A DNA stretch of 64,000 bases. Origin: Dyadobacter diqingensis. Its GTDB lineage: Bacteria > Bacteroidota > Bacteroidia > Cytophagales > Spirosomataceae. This document shows, in pieces, positions 27,153-36,756 of the stretch. The notes beneath the pieces are model-generated. The model was not told where the DNA came from, searched no databases, and saw nothing but the letters and a program-made list of their open reading frames with translations. Position numbers and translations under genes: made by a program. The stretch spans positions 744,001 to 808,000 of the forward strand of contig NZ_JAMXKF010000001.1 in the NCBI RefSeq assembly GCF_024220585.1. The letters run 5' to 3'. The first letter of the stretch is position 1. Every line of letters starts with the position of its first letter.

Positions 27153-27191
27153 AACGGCCCCTTTCTGACGAAGAAAGGGGCCGTTGGTTTT
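27153..27191. terminator. Strong terminator after the third fucosidase
   Basis: A 14-bp stem AACGGCCCCTTTCT / AGAAAGGGGCCGTT with a short GACGA loop and a GGTTTT tail, 6 bases after the stop codon; convergent with the small gene at 27210-27455. Confidence 0.85.
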
Positions 27192-27209
27192 AAACCATAT
27201 CGTACCTTA

Positions 27210-27455
27210 TCAAAAGTTCTTATCATAGGATTCATCGGCTGTCTTTGATAACTCGGCAGATGAAAATACATTTATTGAAGAAAATTCCTTTTGCAATTTG
27301 TTAATCTTGAAATAGGTATCAAATTGACAATCTGCTGAACCAGTTTCTATTTCTTCCACCGTTACCCGAATCTTTCTTTTTCGAAACAGAGGCATAATTT
27401 TCCTCCAAAACTTCTCTGTCCATTCTTCCGGTTCTACCACAAAAGTTGTCTGCAT
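27210..27455 (-). CDS. Small hypothetical protein, orphan antitoxin-like
   Basis: An 81-residue protein. The first half (MQTTFVVEPEEWTEKFWRKI, then PLFRKRKIRVTVEEIE) has the helix-strand pattern seen in small Bacteroidota DNA-binding antitoxins; the second half is polar. No partner is adjacent: upstream is a dead GH76 fragment and downstream is a terminator. A -7 promoter box (TAATTTTG on the minus strand, 27479-27486) supports real expression. I do not recognise a family with certainty. Confidence 0.5.
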   Translation of the reverse strand: MQTTFVVEPEEWTEKFWRKIMPLFRKRKIRVTVEEIETGSADCQFDTYFKINKLQKEFSSINVFSSAELSKTADESYDKNF

Positions 27456-27478
27456 GGCCGTTAGTCTTTAGTTTAAAA

Positions 27479-27486
27479 CAAAATTA
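27479..27486 (-). promoter_or_regulatory. -7 element for the 81-residue gene
   Basis: On the minus strand TAATTTTG (TAnnTTTG), 24 bases before the ATG at 27455. No -33 match. Confidence 0.4.
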
Positions 27487-27536
27487 ACAGTATTCTTCAA
27501 TAAAAATTCCTAATTACAGCTGCAATCAGCTCTATT

Positions 27537-27904
27537 TCAACCTTTCCAGTCGCCGTACAATTCCATCATCGCAGACTGATCTGTCAAGGTCCTTGCCTGC
27601 TTTGTTCTTACCAAACCCGTTGCATCTTTTTCGTCTTTCCAGATTCTCTCCGCATCGTCAAAAAAGAATTGCAATTGCTTTTTGTTCTTGTCTACTTAAT
27701 AAAGCTCCCCGTACCTCAAAGCAGCACTACGTTGAACCAATAGTTGTCAGGCAGTTTATTGTTACGGTAAGAATATTTTTCGGTCGAACCGGCAATACGC
27801 TGCGCCTCCTCAAGATACTTCTTTTCTTTGGTTATAACGAAAAGTAAAACATTTGATTGGAGCATCTCGCCAGTATTATAGGTATACTTGCTCGTGCGAA
27901 TCAT
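27537..27904 (-). pseudogene. Remnant of a GH76 alpha-1,6-mannanase
   Basis: The minus strand carries a truncated, inactivated copy. The first frame reads YTYNTGEMLQSNVLLFVITK and KYLEEAQRIAG, followed by NKLPDNYWFNVVLL and a stop; this is the GH76 core WTYNQGEMLQSNVLLY as I know it. One base later the reading continues in another frame as RYGELY-stop-VDKNKKQ, then FFDDAERIWKDEKD and LTDQSAMMELYGDW up to 27537. There is thus one frameshift and one nonsense codon, and the N-terminal half (with the Asp-Asp catalytic pair) is missing. It lies between the third fucosidase and the sigma factor, so it once belonged to the glycan locus. Confidence 0.75.
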
Positions 27905-28174
27905 AGTAACACAACTCCGGATTTAAGTATGGTATTTTAATGAAAAATGTACTCAGCATGACAGAGCTTAAAACCTGGTTTCTTTTACGCTAACCTGTAT
28001 TATGCTGAGGTTTGAAACTCATTTTTCACTGCTAAATCGTTTTACAGACACATGTTTATTGGAGTATAAAGTAATTTAATTTTGTTATTCAAATAAAACA
28101 CAAAAGACTATTTTATATAACTCAAGCTTTACCTATTTTTGATTCTAGCATGTCTATTTTCAACAGAATTAATA

Positions 28175-28780
28175 TTGACTCAAATCACTAAACATACGGA
28201 TGATTCAATACTCTGGGACAGTTTCCGGGATGGAAATGAGGCGGCATATACTGAGCTCGCCACACGCTATTACCGCACATTACTTCACTACGGTTTACGA
28301 TTCACTCCCAACATTCATCTTGCCGAAGATGTCTTGCAGGATCTGCTGATCCACTTATGGCTGCATCGCAAAAATTTGAATGATACTCCTTCCGTAAAAT
28401 TTTACCTCCTCAAATCTTTCCGTCACCGCATCATCAAAACTTTAAAACCACTTTCCGAAGAACAGGAACTTACCGGCCAGCTTGACGACCAATGGATGGA
28501 GTCTTCTTCCGAAGAAATGATGATCCGGAATGAAAATGAATCCGGCCTTGAAAATCAGGTTAAGGAGCTGATGACACAGCTTCCTGTGCGCCAGCGAGAA
28601 GTTATTTACCTTCGTTTTTTCCAGGGATTAAAGTCCGAAGAAATTGGTACGATGCTGGCTATCAAGCCGCAATCCGTGAGTAATATCCTGCAACGTGCCC
28701 TGTCCAACCTCCGGAACATCTGGCCTATCACACCTTCTTTTTCTTTTATATTCTATTCATTTTTCGAAATTTTATTATAA
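28175..28780 (+). CDS. ECF (FecI-type) RNA polymerase sigma factor
   Basis: A sigma-70 family extracytoplasmic-function factor of about 200 residues. Region 2 is visible as LATRYYRTLLHYGLRF...AEDVLQDLLIHLWLH, region 4 as LMTQLPVRQREVIYLRFFQGLKSEEIGTMLAIKPQSVSNIL. There is no ATG before region 2; the TTG at 28175 (preceded by AACAGAATTAATA) is preferred over the TTG at 28139. It pairs with the FecR-like gene 86 bases downstream and, by family knowledge, is freed by that anti-sigma factor when SusC senses its ligand, to switch on the SusCD/glycosidase genes. Confidence 0.88.
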   Translation: MTQITKHTDDSILWDSFRDGNEAAYTELATRYYRTLLHYGLRFTPNIHLAEDVLQDLLIHLWLHRKNLNDTPSVKFYLLKSFRHRIIKTLKPLSEEQELTGQLDDQWMESSSEEMMIRNENESGLENQVKELMTQLPVRQREVIYLRFFQGLKSEEIGTMLAIKPQSVSNILQRALSNLRNIWPITPSFSFIFYSFFEILL

Positions 28781-28875
28781 TTTTTAAAGAATATTAAAAA
28801 TAAGCTTTGGCAAGTGAGTATCCGGACGATTATAAAAGATAATAACAATATACACGCAGAAAAATATTGTTGTTT

Positions 28876-29988
28876 ATGGATCAGTTGCCCGACGAAATTT
28901 TTCAGGACTTACTCAAAAACCCGGTTTTTATAGCCTGGGTGTTGGAAGAAAATCCTGAACTCGATCAATACTGGAAAAACTGGACAGCAGGAGATTCTTC
29001 TCGGAAAGAAGCACTTCAGCAGGCGCGTTTTGCACTGCTTTCATCACAAAACGAAACGCTCAGGATCACCGACGAACACATTGCTTACAAAATAAGCCAG
29101 TCACTTGAAATTGCTAAACGGAGAGAAAATATAGTCAATAAAAACAACCGGCCGAAAAGCCTGAATTCCTTTCGGTCTGGCTGGATGGCCGCCGCATCTG
29201 TGCTTTTACTCCTGGCAATCGGTCTTGTATTTTATAAACATTATAACAACAACTCGCTTTTTGTGGAAAACCAACGGCAGTTTACCCAAAATAACGAAAT
29301 AGTAGAAGTATCAAATGCAGATAAAGAAGCCAGATATGTACAGCTGCCGGATGGCAGTTCCGTTGTGCTTCAAAAAAACAGCAGGATCTGTTACACCAAA
29401 CAATTCGGGCCAGACAAACGTGTGGTTATCCTGTCAGGGGAAGCATTTTTCGAAGTAACAAAAGATCCGGAGCGCCCCTTTTTCGTCTATGCGAATGAAC
29501 TGGTAACCAAAGTGCTGGGCACAAGTTTTAGTATTAAGGCCGATGAGTCGGGTGATCATGTTCTGGTGGCTGTCAAAACGGGGAAAGTATCTGTTTTTTC
29601 AAACAAAGACAAACATGCGGATGATTATACAAAAGGCAGGAAATTATCAGCACTGCTGCTGACGCCAAACCAGCAGGTTTCGTTTCAACGCCGCAAATCT
29701 CTGCTTACCAGAACGTCGGCAAAGGGCCCTGCTTTGTTAAAGATTCCTATTGAAAACCAAAGTTTTACATACAACGAAACGCCAGTCTCAGAGGTTTTCT
29801 CATCACTTGAAAAAGCCTATGGCATTGATATCACCTTTAACGAGCAGGTTATGGCCCATTGCAGTGTCACCGCCACGCTTGGTGACGAGCCTCTGGATAA
29901 TAAACTGAAATGGATATGTGCAATTCTGGAAGCTGAGTATCAGGTCAGTGATAATAAAATAACGATTACCGGTAACGCTTGTCAATAA
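28876..29988 (+). CDS. FecR-family anti-sigma factor
   Basis: A 370-residue single-pass membrane regulator. The cytosolic N-terminus (PDEIFQDLLKNPVFIAWV...) binds the sigma factor, one helix follows (SGWMAAASVLLLLAIGLVFY, about residues 99-118 from the ATG at 28876), then a periplasmic FecR domain (YVQLPDGSSVVLQKNSRICY, GEAFFEVTKDPERPFFVYA, VLGTSFSIKA) and a C-terminal STN-like/DUF4974 part (SEVFSSLEKAYGIDITFNE). The start is at ATG 28876 instead of the TTG nine bases upstream. It transmits the signal from the STN domain of the SusC protein that follows. Confidence 0.9.
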   Translation: MDQLPDEIFQDLLKNPVFIAWVLEENPELDQYWKNWTAGDSSRKEALQQARFALLSSQNETLRITDEHIAYKISQSLEIAKRRENIVNKNNRPKSLNSFRSGWMAAASVLLLLAIGLVFYKHYNNNSLFVENQRQFTQNNEIVEVSNADKEARYVQLPDGSSVVLQKNSRICYTKQFGPDKRVVILSGEAFFEVTKDPERPFFVYANELVTKVLGTSFSIKADESGDHVLVAVKTGKVSVFSNKDKHADDYTKGRKLSALLLTPNQQVSFQRRKSLLTRTSAKGPALLKIPIENQSFTYNETPVSEVFSSLEKAYGIDITFNEQVMAHCSVTATLGDEPLDNKLKWICAILEAEYQVSDNKITITGNACQ

Positions 29989-30031
29989 TTATTTATTCCT
30001 AAACCCAGACTATTTGAAAACAAACAAAAAA

Positions 30032-30059
30032 GGTGAACGATGTGGCAACATCATTCACC
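30032..30059. other. Stem-loop between fecR and susC
   Basis: Arms GGTGAA-CGATGT / ACATC-ATTCACC around GGCA in the 178-base gap. No U tract follows, so it is more likely an RNA stability or attenuation hairpin than a terminator. Confidence 0.4.
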
Positions 30060-30166
30060 CTGATTAAAACTCCCCACCTATGTTGGCACTAAGATGAAGT
30101 CCCCCGAAAAAGGGACACGGGAATTATTTTGCTGATTTTTTTATAACCATCAAAACATTCAAAAGT

Positions 30167-33100
30167 ATGAAAAAAACCTTACAATGGCCCCCAAGCATAT
30201 TTAAAATTATGAGAATCAGCCTCATACAATTATTCATCATTATACAATTTTCCGGCTTGTCGTTTGCAATTGACAGCAATGCTCAGGAAGTGCTCAACCG
30301 CAGGTTGACGATTAACATTAAGGAGCAGAAAATTGGTGTGGCACTGGAACAACTTGGCAAGCTTTCAGGTGTGAACTTCATGTACAGCCCCGAGCTGATC
30401 CAGTCTCAGCGCAAGGTGAACCTGACCGCAAAAGAAGAAAAACTGGAAGTAATTCTGGATAACTTTCTGACGCCGTTAAAGGTAACTTATGAAGTTTCGG
30501 GCAAGCAGATCCTGTTGAAGAGAATTCCCGGAACGAAGCCTGCGCCCCAGGTAATTGAAGGCATGGGAACTTCCATCCAGACAATCAAATCCATACTTTT
30601 TCCGGTAAAAGGAAAAGTGATCGATGCGACCGGCGGATCAATTCCCGGTGCTACAATCGTATTGAAAGGCAGTTCAAGTGTTGGAACCACAACGGACGGC
30701 GAAGGAAACTTCTCGCTTGAACTACCGGAAGGCAGCACCACACTTGTTGTTTCATCGATTGGTTTTTTGACACAGGAAATCAGTATCGCCAACAAATCGG
30801 TGATCGAAATTACACTTCAGTCGGATGTTAAATCATTGAGTGAAGTCGTTGTGACGGGTTATTCTTCTCAGTCGAAAAGAGATATCACCGGTTCGGTATC
30901 CACGGTAGATACCAAGGAACTGACAAAAGTTTCTGCACCAAACGTGGCACAGCAATTACAAGGCCGCGTGGCAGGTGTTACCGTTACTGCCAACAACACA
31001 CCCGGCGGTGAAGCAACAGTCCGTATCCGCGGATTTGGTACGATCAACAACAACGATCCTTTGTATGTTATCGATGGTGTACCAACCAAGGGTGGTTTGA
31101 ACAGCATTAACCCGAACAATATCGAGTCGATGCAGGTTTTGAAAGATGCTTCCTCTGCCTCGATTTACGGATCTCGGGCGGCAAACGGGGTCATCATCAT
31201 TACCACTAAAAAAGGAAAAACCGGTGCACCTCAATTTACTTTCAACAGCCGTTTCGGTGTACAAACTGGTAAAGTAGATTTGGGACTGATCATTGATCCG
31301 CAGCAGTTTGGCGATCTTCTCTGGACCCAACGCAGAAATGCCGGCGTACTTACCAACGGAAATCCTTCTCACCAGCAGTACGGCAACGGCGTTAATGCAG
31401 TTGTTCCTGATTACATTCTTGCTGGTTCAAGTTATGGTTTGTCAGAAGGGGATCCGAAAACAAATCCTTCCCTGTACAACTATAACCGTACCGGTTTTTA
31501 TCAGATCGTAAAAGCAAACAAGCAAGGAACAGACTGGGAGAAAGAAATTCTTCGTGACGCCGCCATTCAGGAATATAATGTTGGTGCCTCAGGCGGAAGT
31601 GAAACCGGGAGGTATGCACTTTCTCTTAACTACTTCAAGCAGGACGGTATCCTGAAAAATACATCGTTTAACCGCTACTCCTTGCGCTCGAACACAGAAT
31701 TCCTTTTGAAAAAGAAAATCCGTTTTGGTGAAAATCTTGAAGTCAGTTATACGGAAAATAAAGGTTATTACAGCAACAACGGAACGGCCAGTACAACCAA
31801 TAACCAGGATGGTAACCCGATCGGAAACGGATTCCGCATCCCTTCGATCATTCCGGTTTATGATATCATGGGCAAATTCGCTGCGACGCGTGCTGCCGGT
31901 CTTGGACCTGCAACAAACCCCGTTGCGCAATTGTACCGTACAAAAGATAACCGCGTAAACACGTTCAGAACTTTCGGTAACGCCTACGTAGAGGTTGACG
32001 TCCTTAAAGATCTGATCGCGAAGTCGAGCATCGGTGTCGATTTTACCAATTCAAACAGAACAGCTTATGTTTTGCTCGATCTGGAAGAAGCAGAAATTGA
32101 ATCCAATAACTCATTGACTAATGCCTATGCTTACGATGTAAACTGGACCTGGTCGAATACCCTGAATTATTCCAAAACCCTGGGTGGCATTCATAAACTG
32201 AACGTACTGGCAGGTACCGAAGCAATCAAAGGCTCGGGCAAGGATTTTTCGGCGACACGTACTTCCTTCTATTCCGAAGATCCTCAGTACATGTACCTGA
32301 GCGCAGGATCGGCCGGTATCAACAACACCGGTGCGGGTTATGAATGGTCGCTTTTCTCCATTTTCGGAAAAGTTAACTATGCATTGAAAGATCGCTATTT
32401 ATTAGAAGCAACGGTAAGACGCGACGGTTCTTCGCGTTTTGGTCAGAACAACCGTTATGGTACATTCCCGGCATTCAGTGCGGGTTGGAGATTATCAGAA
32501 GAAACTTTCATGAAACCGCTAAGCTGGCTTGACGACCTGAAACTGAGAGCGGGCTGGGGACAGACGGGTAATCAGGAAATTGGGAACTACAACGGTTTCA
32601 GCACGTATCGCTCGACGCTTAACCAATCGTCTTATGCCATCGATGGTTCGAACAGCTCCGTTCAGCCCGGGTTTGATACGCAGGCTTTTGGAAATCAGGA
32701 TGCGAAATGGGAAACTACAACGCAGACAAACGTTGGTTTGGATGCGACTTTCCTGAAAGGAATGTTTAACCTGAATCTTGATTTGTATAACCGTACCACT
32801 TCCGACATGTTGTATCAGGTGAGCTTGCCAGCAACCCAGGGTGTGGCGACAATTCCTTTTGTAAACGTTGGCGAAATGAATAACAAAGGGATTGATCTTG
32901 CTATTGATTTCAACAACAAGGCGTTGGACGGACAGCTTACCTACTCGATCGGTGCCAACATTTCGGCCTACAAAAATAATGTTGAAAAGTTGAACAACAG
33001 TGCTTCGGCCGTACTTCTCGGGCCAACAATCCGCAGCTACACATGGACCCGCTCAGTAGCAGGAATGCCGTTATATTCTTTCTACGGTTTGCAGATCGAC

Positions 33101-33748
33101 GGAATTTATCAGAACCAGACGGAAGTTGACAAAGGGCCTACATACCCGGGTTATGCAGCCGTTGGGAAATACAAATATCACGACACCAATCAGGACGGTG
33201 TGATCACCGACGCCGACCGGAAATTCCTTGGAAACCCGCACCCGGATTTCACTTACGGTATCAACCTGAACCTGGGTTATAAAGGTTTCGATCTTTCGGC
33301 TTTCTTCCAGGGTGTTAAGGGCAACCAGATCCTGAACATGGTAAAACGCTGGACTGATTTCAATAACCAGGCTGGTAACAGAAGTCTTCGCATGCTGAAC
33401 GACTCATGGACTCCTCAAAACCCGGACGCGGTTTTACCGATTCTGGACGCAAATGACAGCAGAAGCCAGCAACCGTCAAGTTACTTCATCGAGGACGGTT
33501 CTTATTTCAGAATGAAAAACCTGACGATCGGTTATACATTACCTGCAAAGGCATTGGCCAAATTAGGCCTATCCAGTGCACGTATTTATGTTCAGGGACA
33601 AAATCTGTTCACGATTACAAAATACTCAGGCATTGATCCGGAAGTTACCTCGGTCGGCTCGGCACCGGGTTCTACTGTATTGGGTGTTGATCAGGGGAAT
33701 TACCCAAGATCCAAAATGTATCAGGTTGGTCTCAACTTTGGATTTTAA
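30167..33748 (+). CDS. SusC/RagA TonB-dependent outer-membrane transporter with STN domain
   Basis: A 1193-residue outer-membrane channel for oligosaccharides. Order: signal peptide (ISLIQLFIIIQFSGLSFA), an STN signalling domain (about 40-115, RLTINIKEQKIGVALEQL...), a carboxypeptidase-regulatory-like domain (VKGKVIDATGGSIPGATIVLKG), the plug (SGSVSTVD..., QLQGRVAGVTV, RIRGFGTINNNDPLYVIDGVP, ASIYGSRAANGVIIITTKKG) and a 22-strand barrel ending in F. The STN domain, absent in the second SusC here, and the neighbouring sigma/anti-sigma pair show that this transporter is also the signal input of its own locus. Forms a pair with the SusD gene that follows. Confidence 0.95.
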   Translation: MKKTLQWPPSIFKIMRISLIQLFIIIQFSGLSFAIDSNAQEVLNRRLTINIKEQKIGVALEQLGKLSGVNFMYSPELIQSQRKVNLTAKEEKLEVILDNFLTPLKVTYEVSGKQILLKRIPGTKPAPQVIEGMGTSIQTIKSILFPVKGKVIDATGGSIPGATIVLKGSSSVGTTTDGEGNFSLELPEGSTTLVVSSIGFLTQEISIANKSVIEITLQSDVKSLSEVVVTGYSSQSKRDITGSVSTVDTKELTKVSAPNVAQQLQGRVAGVTVTANNTPGGEATVRIRGFGTINNNDPLYVIDGVPTKGGLNSINPNNIESMQVLKDASSASIYGSRAANGVIIITTKKGKTGAPQFTFNSRFGVQTGKVDLGLIIDPQQFGDLLWTQRRNAGVLTNGNPSHQQYGNGVNAVVPDYILAGSSYGLSEGDPKTNPSLYNYNRTGFYQIVKANKQGTDWEKEILRDAAIQEYNVGASGGSETGRYALSLNYFKQDGILKNTSFNRYSLRSNTEFLLKKKIRFGENLEVSYTENKGYYSNNGTASTTNNQDGNPIGNGFRIPSIIPVYDIMGKFAATRAAGLGPATNPVAQLYRTKDNRVNTFRTFGNAYVEVDVLKDLIAKSSIGVDFTNSNRTAYVLLDLEEAEIESNNSLTNAYAYDVNWTWSNTLNYSKTLGGIHKLNVLAGTEAIKGSGKDFSATRTSFYSEDPQYMYLSAGSAGINNTGAGYEWSLFSIFGKVNYALKDRYLLEATVRRDGSSRFGQNNRYGTFPAFSAGWRLSEETFMKPLSWLDDLKLRAGWGQTGNQEIGNYNGFSTYRSTLNQSSYAIDGSNSSVQPGFDTQAFGNQDAKWETTTQTNVGLDATFLKGMFNLNLDLYNRTTSDMLYQVSLPATQGVATIPFVNVGEMNNKGIDLAIDFNNKALDGQLTYSIGANISAYKNNVEKLNNSASAVLLGPTIRSYTWTRSVAGMPLYSFYGLQIDGIYQNQTEVDKGPTYPGYAAVGKYKYHDTNQDGVITDADRKFLGNPHPDFTYGINLNLGYKGFDLSAFFQGVKGNQILNMVKRWTDFNNQAGNRSLRMLNDSWTPQNPDAVLPILDANDSRSQQPSSYFIEDGSYFRMKNLTIGYTLPAKALAKLGLSSARIYVQGQNLFTITKYSGIDPEVTSVGSAPGSTVLGVDQGNYPRSKMYQVGLNFGF

Positions 33749-33787
33749 CGAAAACAAACCGACACAGATTTTTAAAATCAGCAATAT

Positions 33788-35452
33788 ATGAAAAAGAAAA
33801 TTTTAGTATTTACAGCATTGGTTTGCATGGGAATGATGAATTCCTGTAAAGATAAATTTCTGGAAACTACACCACTGGGCGTTGGAAATGAGGCAATGCT
33901 TTCAAACAAATCAGGTGTCAATTCAGTCCTGATCGGAGCATACAGCTTACTGGACGGAGTGGGATCTGGTGGTACATACTTTTCGGCCGTCAGTAACTGG
34001 ATCTACGGAACGGTGGCATCCGACGACGGCTACAAAGGAAGCGACGTAGGTGACCTTGCCCAGATCACAACCATCGAAAAATACATCCAGCAGGCAGATA
34101 TCGGCGGTTTCAATGATAAGTGGGTTGCGCTGTATGACGGTGTCTCGCGTTCCAACGACGTGCTCCGCCTGATTGCCAAAGCAACGGATATGACCGATGC
34201 GGAAAAATCACAAGCTACTGCCGAAGCCCGATTCCTGCGTGGCTGGTACCATTTTGAAGCAAAAAAGATGTGGAACATGGTGCCTTATGTTGATGAAAAA
34301 GTAACGGATTATCTCAACCTGCCAAACGACAAGGATATCTGGCCATTGATCGAAGCTGATTTCCAGTTTGCAGTTGACAACCTTTCTGCAACAAAGGCAC
34401 AGGTGGGACGGGCTAGTAAATGGTCCGCTAAAGCGATGCTGGCCAAAACCCACATGTACCAAAGCGATTACACGGCAGCAAAACCTTTGTTGGTGGATCT
34501 GGTAACAAATGGTCCTTTTTCGCTTGTCGCCAATTATCACGACAATTTCAGAATTGCTACCGAAAACAACAGCGAGTCTGTTTTTGAAGTACAAATGTCC
34601 GTTGCCGACGGTGGAAGCGGTGAAAACGGAAGCTGGGGTGATAACCTCAACTTTCCATATGGTTCGGGCCCTGGCGGATGCTGCGGGTTTTACCAGCCTT
34701 CCCAAAATCTTGTCAACGCATTTAAAACGGATGCAAACGGGCTGCCTCTTCTGGATACCTTTAATGACACGGATGTGAAAAACGACGAAGGTCTTTCTTC
34801 CAGCGACCCGTTCACGCCTTACGATGGAACACTTGATCCAAGATTAGACTGGACTGTTGGCCGCCGTGGCCTCCCCTTCCTTAACTGGGGCATTCACCCG
34901 GGGAAAAACTGGATCCGCGACCAAAGCTTTGCCGGTCCTTATACTTTCAAGAAGTTTTTTGCAGCAAGCGGCGAAAATGCTGGTGCAGAATCTCCGCGTG
35001 CCAATGCCAATAACTATCGGGCCATCCGTTTTGCCGATATTTTGTTGATGCGTGCTGAAATTGCCGTGGAAGAAAATGACCTGGCAACGGCTCTTGCCAT
35101 CGTGAATCAGATCAGAACTCGTGCTGCCACAGAATTGGTAAAAAAGGACGACGGAACCCCGGCGGCAAATTATCTGGTAAAACCTTACCCGGCTTTTGCA
35201 AGTCAGGAATATGCCCGAAAGGCCGTTCGTTTCGAGCGCCGTGTTGAACTGGCGATGGAAGGTCACCGTCACTTCGATCTGGTTCGCTGGGGAAATGCTG
35301 ACGTAGTACTTAACGCTTATCTGGCAAAAGAAAGCAAGAAAAGATCCTACCTGACTGGCGCAGTATTTAAAAAAGGAAGCAGCGAATACTTCCCGATCCC
35401 GCAAGCGCAGATTGATATCATGGGGTCAAATGTTTTGAAACAAAACCCGTAA
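33788..35452 (+). CDS. SusD/RagB glycan-binding lipoprotein
   Basis: A 554-residue surface lipoprotein that caps the SusC channel and holds the glycan. The lipobox cysteine lies in MGMMNSCKDKF (C20). TPR-like segments of the family are seen (ATAEARFLRGWYHFEAKKMWNMVPYVDE and the C-terminal YARKAVRFERRVELAMEGHRHFDLVRWG ... FPIPQAQIDIMG). It lies 39 bases after susC and shares its transcript; a strong terminator follows. Ligand is unknown; context suggests fucosylated N-glycan fragments. Confidence 0.93.
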   Translation: MKKKILVFTALVCMGMMNSCKDKFLETTPLGVGNEAMLSNKSGVNSVLIGAYSLLDGVGSGGTYFSAVSNWIYGTVASDDGYKGSDVGDLAQITTIEKYIQQADIGGFNDKWVALYDGVSRSNDVLRLIAKATDMTDAEKSQATAEARFLRGWYHFEAKKMWNMVPYVDEKVTDYLNLPNDKDIWPLIEADFQFAVDNLSATKAQVGRASKWSAKAMLAKTHMYQSDYTAAKPLLVDLVTNGPFSLVANYHDNFRIATENNSESVFEVQMSVADGGSGENGSWGDNLNFPYGSGPGGCCGFYQPSQNLVNAFKTDANGLPLLDTFNDTDVKNDEGLSSSDPFTPYDGTLDPRLDWTVGRRGLPFLNWGIHPGKNWIRDQSFAGPYTFKKFFAASGENAGAESPRANANNYRAIRFADILLMRAEIAVEENDLATALAIVNQIRTRAATELVKKDDGTPAANYLVKPYPAFASQEYARKAVRFERRVELAMEGHRHFDLVRWGNADVVLNAYLAKESKKRSYLTGAVFKKGSSEYFPIPQAQIDIMGSNVLKQNP

Positions 35453-35459
35453 ATATTAC

Positions 35460-35493
35460 ATCACCGGGCTCTAACCGGCCCGGTGATTTTTAA
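35460..35493 (+). terminator. Terminator after the first susCD pair
   Basis: Stem TCACCGGGC / GCCCGGTGA with an eight-base loop and TTTTTAAT tail, 7 bases after the susD stop. Confidence 0.85.
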
Positions 35494-35562
35494 TAATAAT
35501 AACTATTCCTATCTTTAATTATATTTTTCAAGCAAGACTATTCCTAACCTTTTAATTTTTCA

Positions 35563-36537
35563 ATGCAAGAATCATCAACTCCTTCAAACCAGGAAGTTTC
35601 TTCATCCAGAAGAAACTGGTTAAAAAATACTGCGCTGGCAGGGGCCGCGGCTTTGGCCGCTCCGGTTATCGATACGTCCGCAAAGCCGGCAGCACCTGCT
35701 CCCGCAGCCCGCCGAATCCCTTTGGCCGTGTCGACTTATTCGTACTGGCATTTCGAGGAAAAGAAATACCCGATTGAAAAAGTAATCGAAGATGCCGCTC
35801 GTTTGGGTTTCGATGGGGTAGAAATCCTGCACCGCCAAATGACGGATGAAAGCATTCCTTACATGAACAAGCTGAAACGGCTTGCTTTTGATAACGGACT
35901 TTCACTTCCAATGCTTTCGATCCACCAAAGTTTTGTTCAGCCCAAAGCAGAAGATCGCAAAAAAGATGTGGAACATACCATCCGCTGCATTAACCTTGCC
36001 GTACAAATGGGGATACCTGCCATCCGTATGAACACAGGAAGCTGGCGGACTGTTAAACGTGATGCCGCCTACTACAAAGACGGAAAAGAACCTGCAATTC
36101 AGGGTTACACGGATCAGGATGCGATCAAATGGTGCATTGACTCCTATGGCGAATGCCTGGTTGCCGCCGAAAAAGCAGGTGTCGTACTGGCTATCGAAAA
36201 CCACTGGGGCTTGTCATCCAACATCGATTATTTACTGGAAATATATAAACCGCTTTCCTCATCCCCTGCCATGGGTATGAATGTCGATACCGGGAATTTT
36301 GTCGGAAATCCATATCCTCAGTTTGAAAGACTGGCTCCCTACGCAACCATTGTTCAGGCTAAAACATATTATGGCGGAGGTTTTTTCTATGATCTCGACC
36401 TCGATTATCATAAAGTAGCGGATATCCTTCGCAAAGCTAATTTCAAAGGGTATATCTCATTGGAAATGGAAGGAAAGGAAAATCCTGCAACCGCTGTCCC
36501 CAAAAGCCTGGAACTATTCCGGAAGGTTTTTAGCTGA
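35563..36537 (+). CDS. Exported sugar phosphate isomerase/epimerase-like (xylose-isomerase-like TIM barrel) protein
   Basis: A 324-residue protein with a twin-arginine-like leader ([22 protein letters not shown]), so probably exported folded. The AP-endonuclease-2 type TIM barrel begins [42 protein letters not shown]; metal-ligand positions are suggested by AIENHWGL (Glu) and [13 protein letters not shown] (Asp), LEMEG at the end. Members isomerise or epimerise sugars or keto-sugars, or cleave 3-keto-glycosides. It lies after the terminator of the SusCD pair. The exact reaction is unknown. Confidence 0.83.
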   Translation: MQESSTPSNQEVSSSRRNWLKNTALAGAAALAAPVIDTSAKPAAPAPAARRIPLAVSTYSYWHFEEKKYPIEKVIEDAARLGFDGVEILHRQMTDESIPYMNKLKRLAFDNGLSLPMLSIHQSFVQPKAEDRKKDVEHTIRCINLAVQMGIPAIRMNTGSWRTVKRDAAYYKDGKEPAIQGYTDQDAIKWCIDSYGECLVAAEKAGVVLAIENHWGLSSNIDYLLEIYKPLSSSPAMGMNVDTGNFVGNPYPQFERLAPYATIVQAKTYYGGGFFYDLDLDYHKVADILRKANFKGYISLEMEGKENPATAVPKSLELFRKVFS

Positions 36538-36582
36538 CAGACGATATTTAAGATTATATCATAATTTTCTTCTGTAGTTAAT

Positions 36583-36614
36583 AAAGTGCGTTTTCTCTGA
36601 GAGCGTACTTTTTT
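36583..36614 (+). terminator. Terminator of the isomerase-like gene
   Basis: Stem AAAGTGCG / CGTACTTT (one G-U pair) with TTTTTT tail, about 45 bases after the stop codon. Confidence 0.6.
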
Positions 36615-36658
36615 AACGTTTAAGCTATTAATTTACAAATTCCTGCCATTGGATAATA

Positions 36659-36692
36659 CAAAACCCGTATCAATATAGGTATTGACACGGGG
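36659..36692 (-). terminator. Terminator of the beta-barrel-like gene (minus strand)
   Basis: Stem CCCGT-A-TCAATA / TATTGA-C-ACGGG with loop TAGG; on the minus strand it is followed by TTTTGTATT. It lies 66 bases after the stop at 36757. Confidence 0.6.
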
Positions 36693-36756
36693 CAATTTCC
36701 AAAAACGTCCACAGCTATTGCTGCAAAATCAATGATTCCGAAACTAACAGCAGAAC

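Noticed and set aside
30020..30166. Terminator between FecR and SusC
   Set aside because: The hairpin at 30032-30059 has no U tract; read-through is likely because the genes form a functional set.
35453..35562. Tat-linked operon of SusD with the isomerase-like gene
   Set aside because: A strong intrinsic terminator (35460-35493) separates them, so co-transcription is at best partial.
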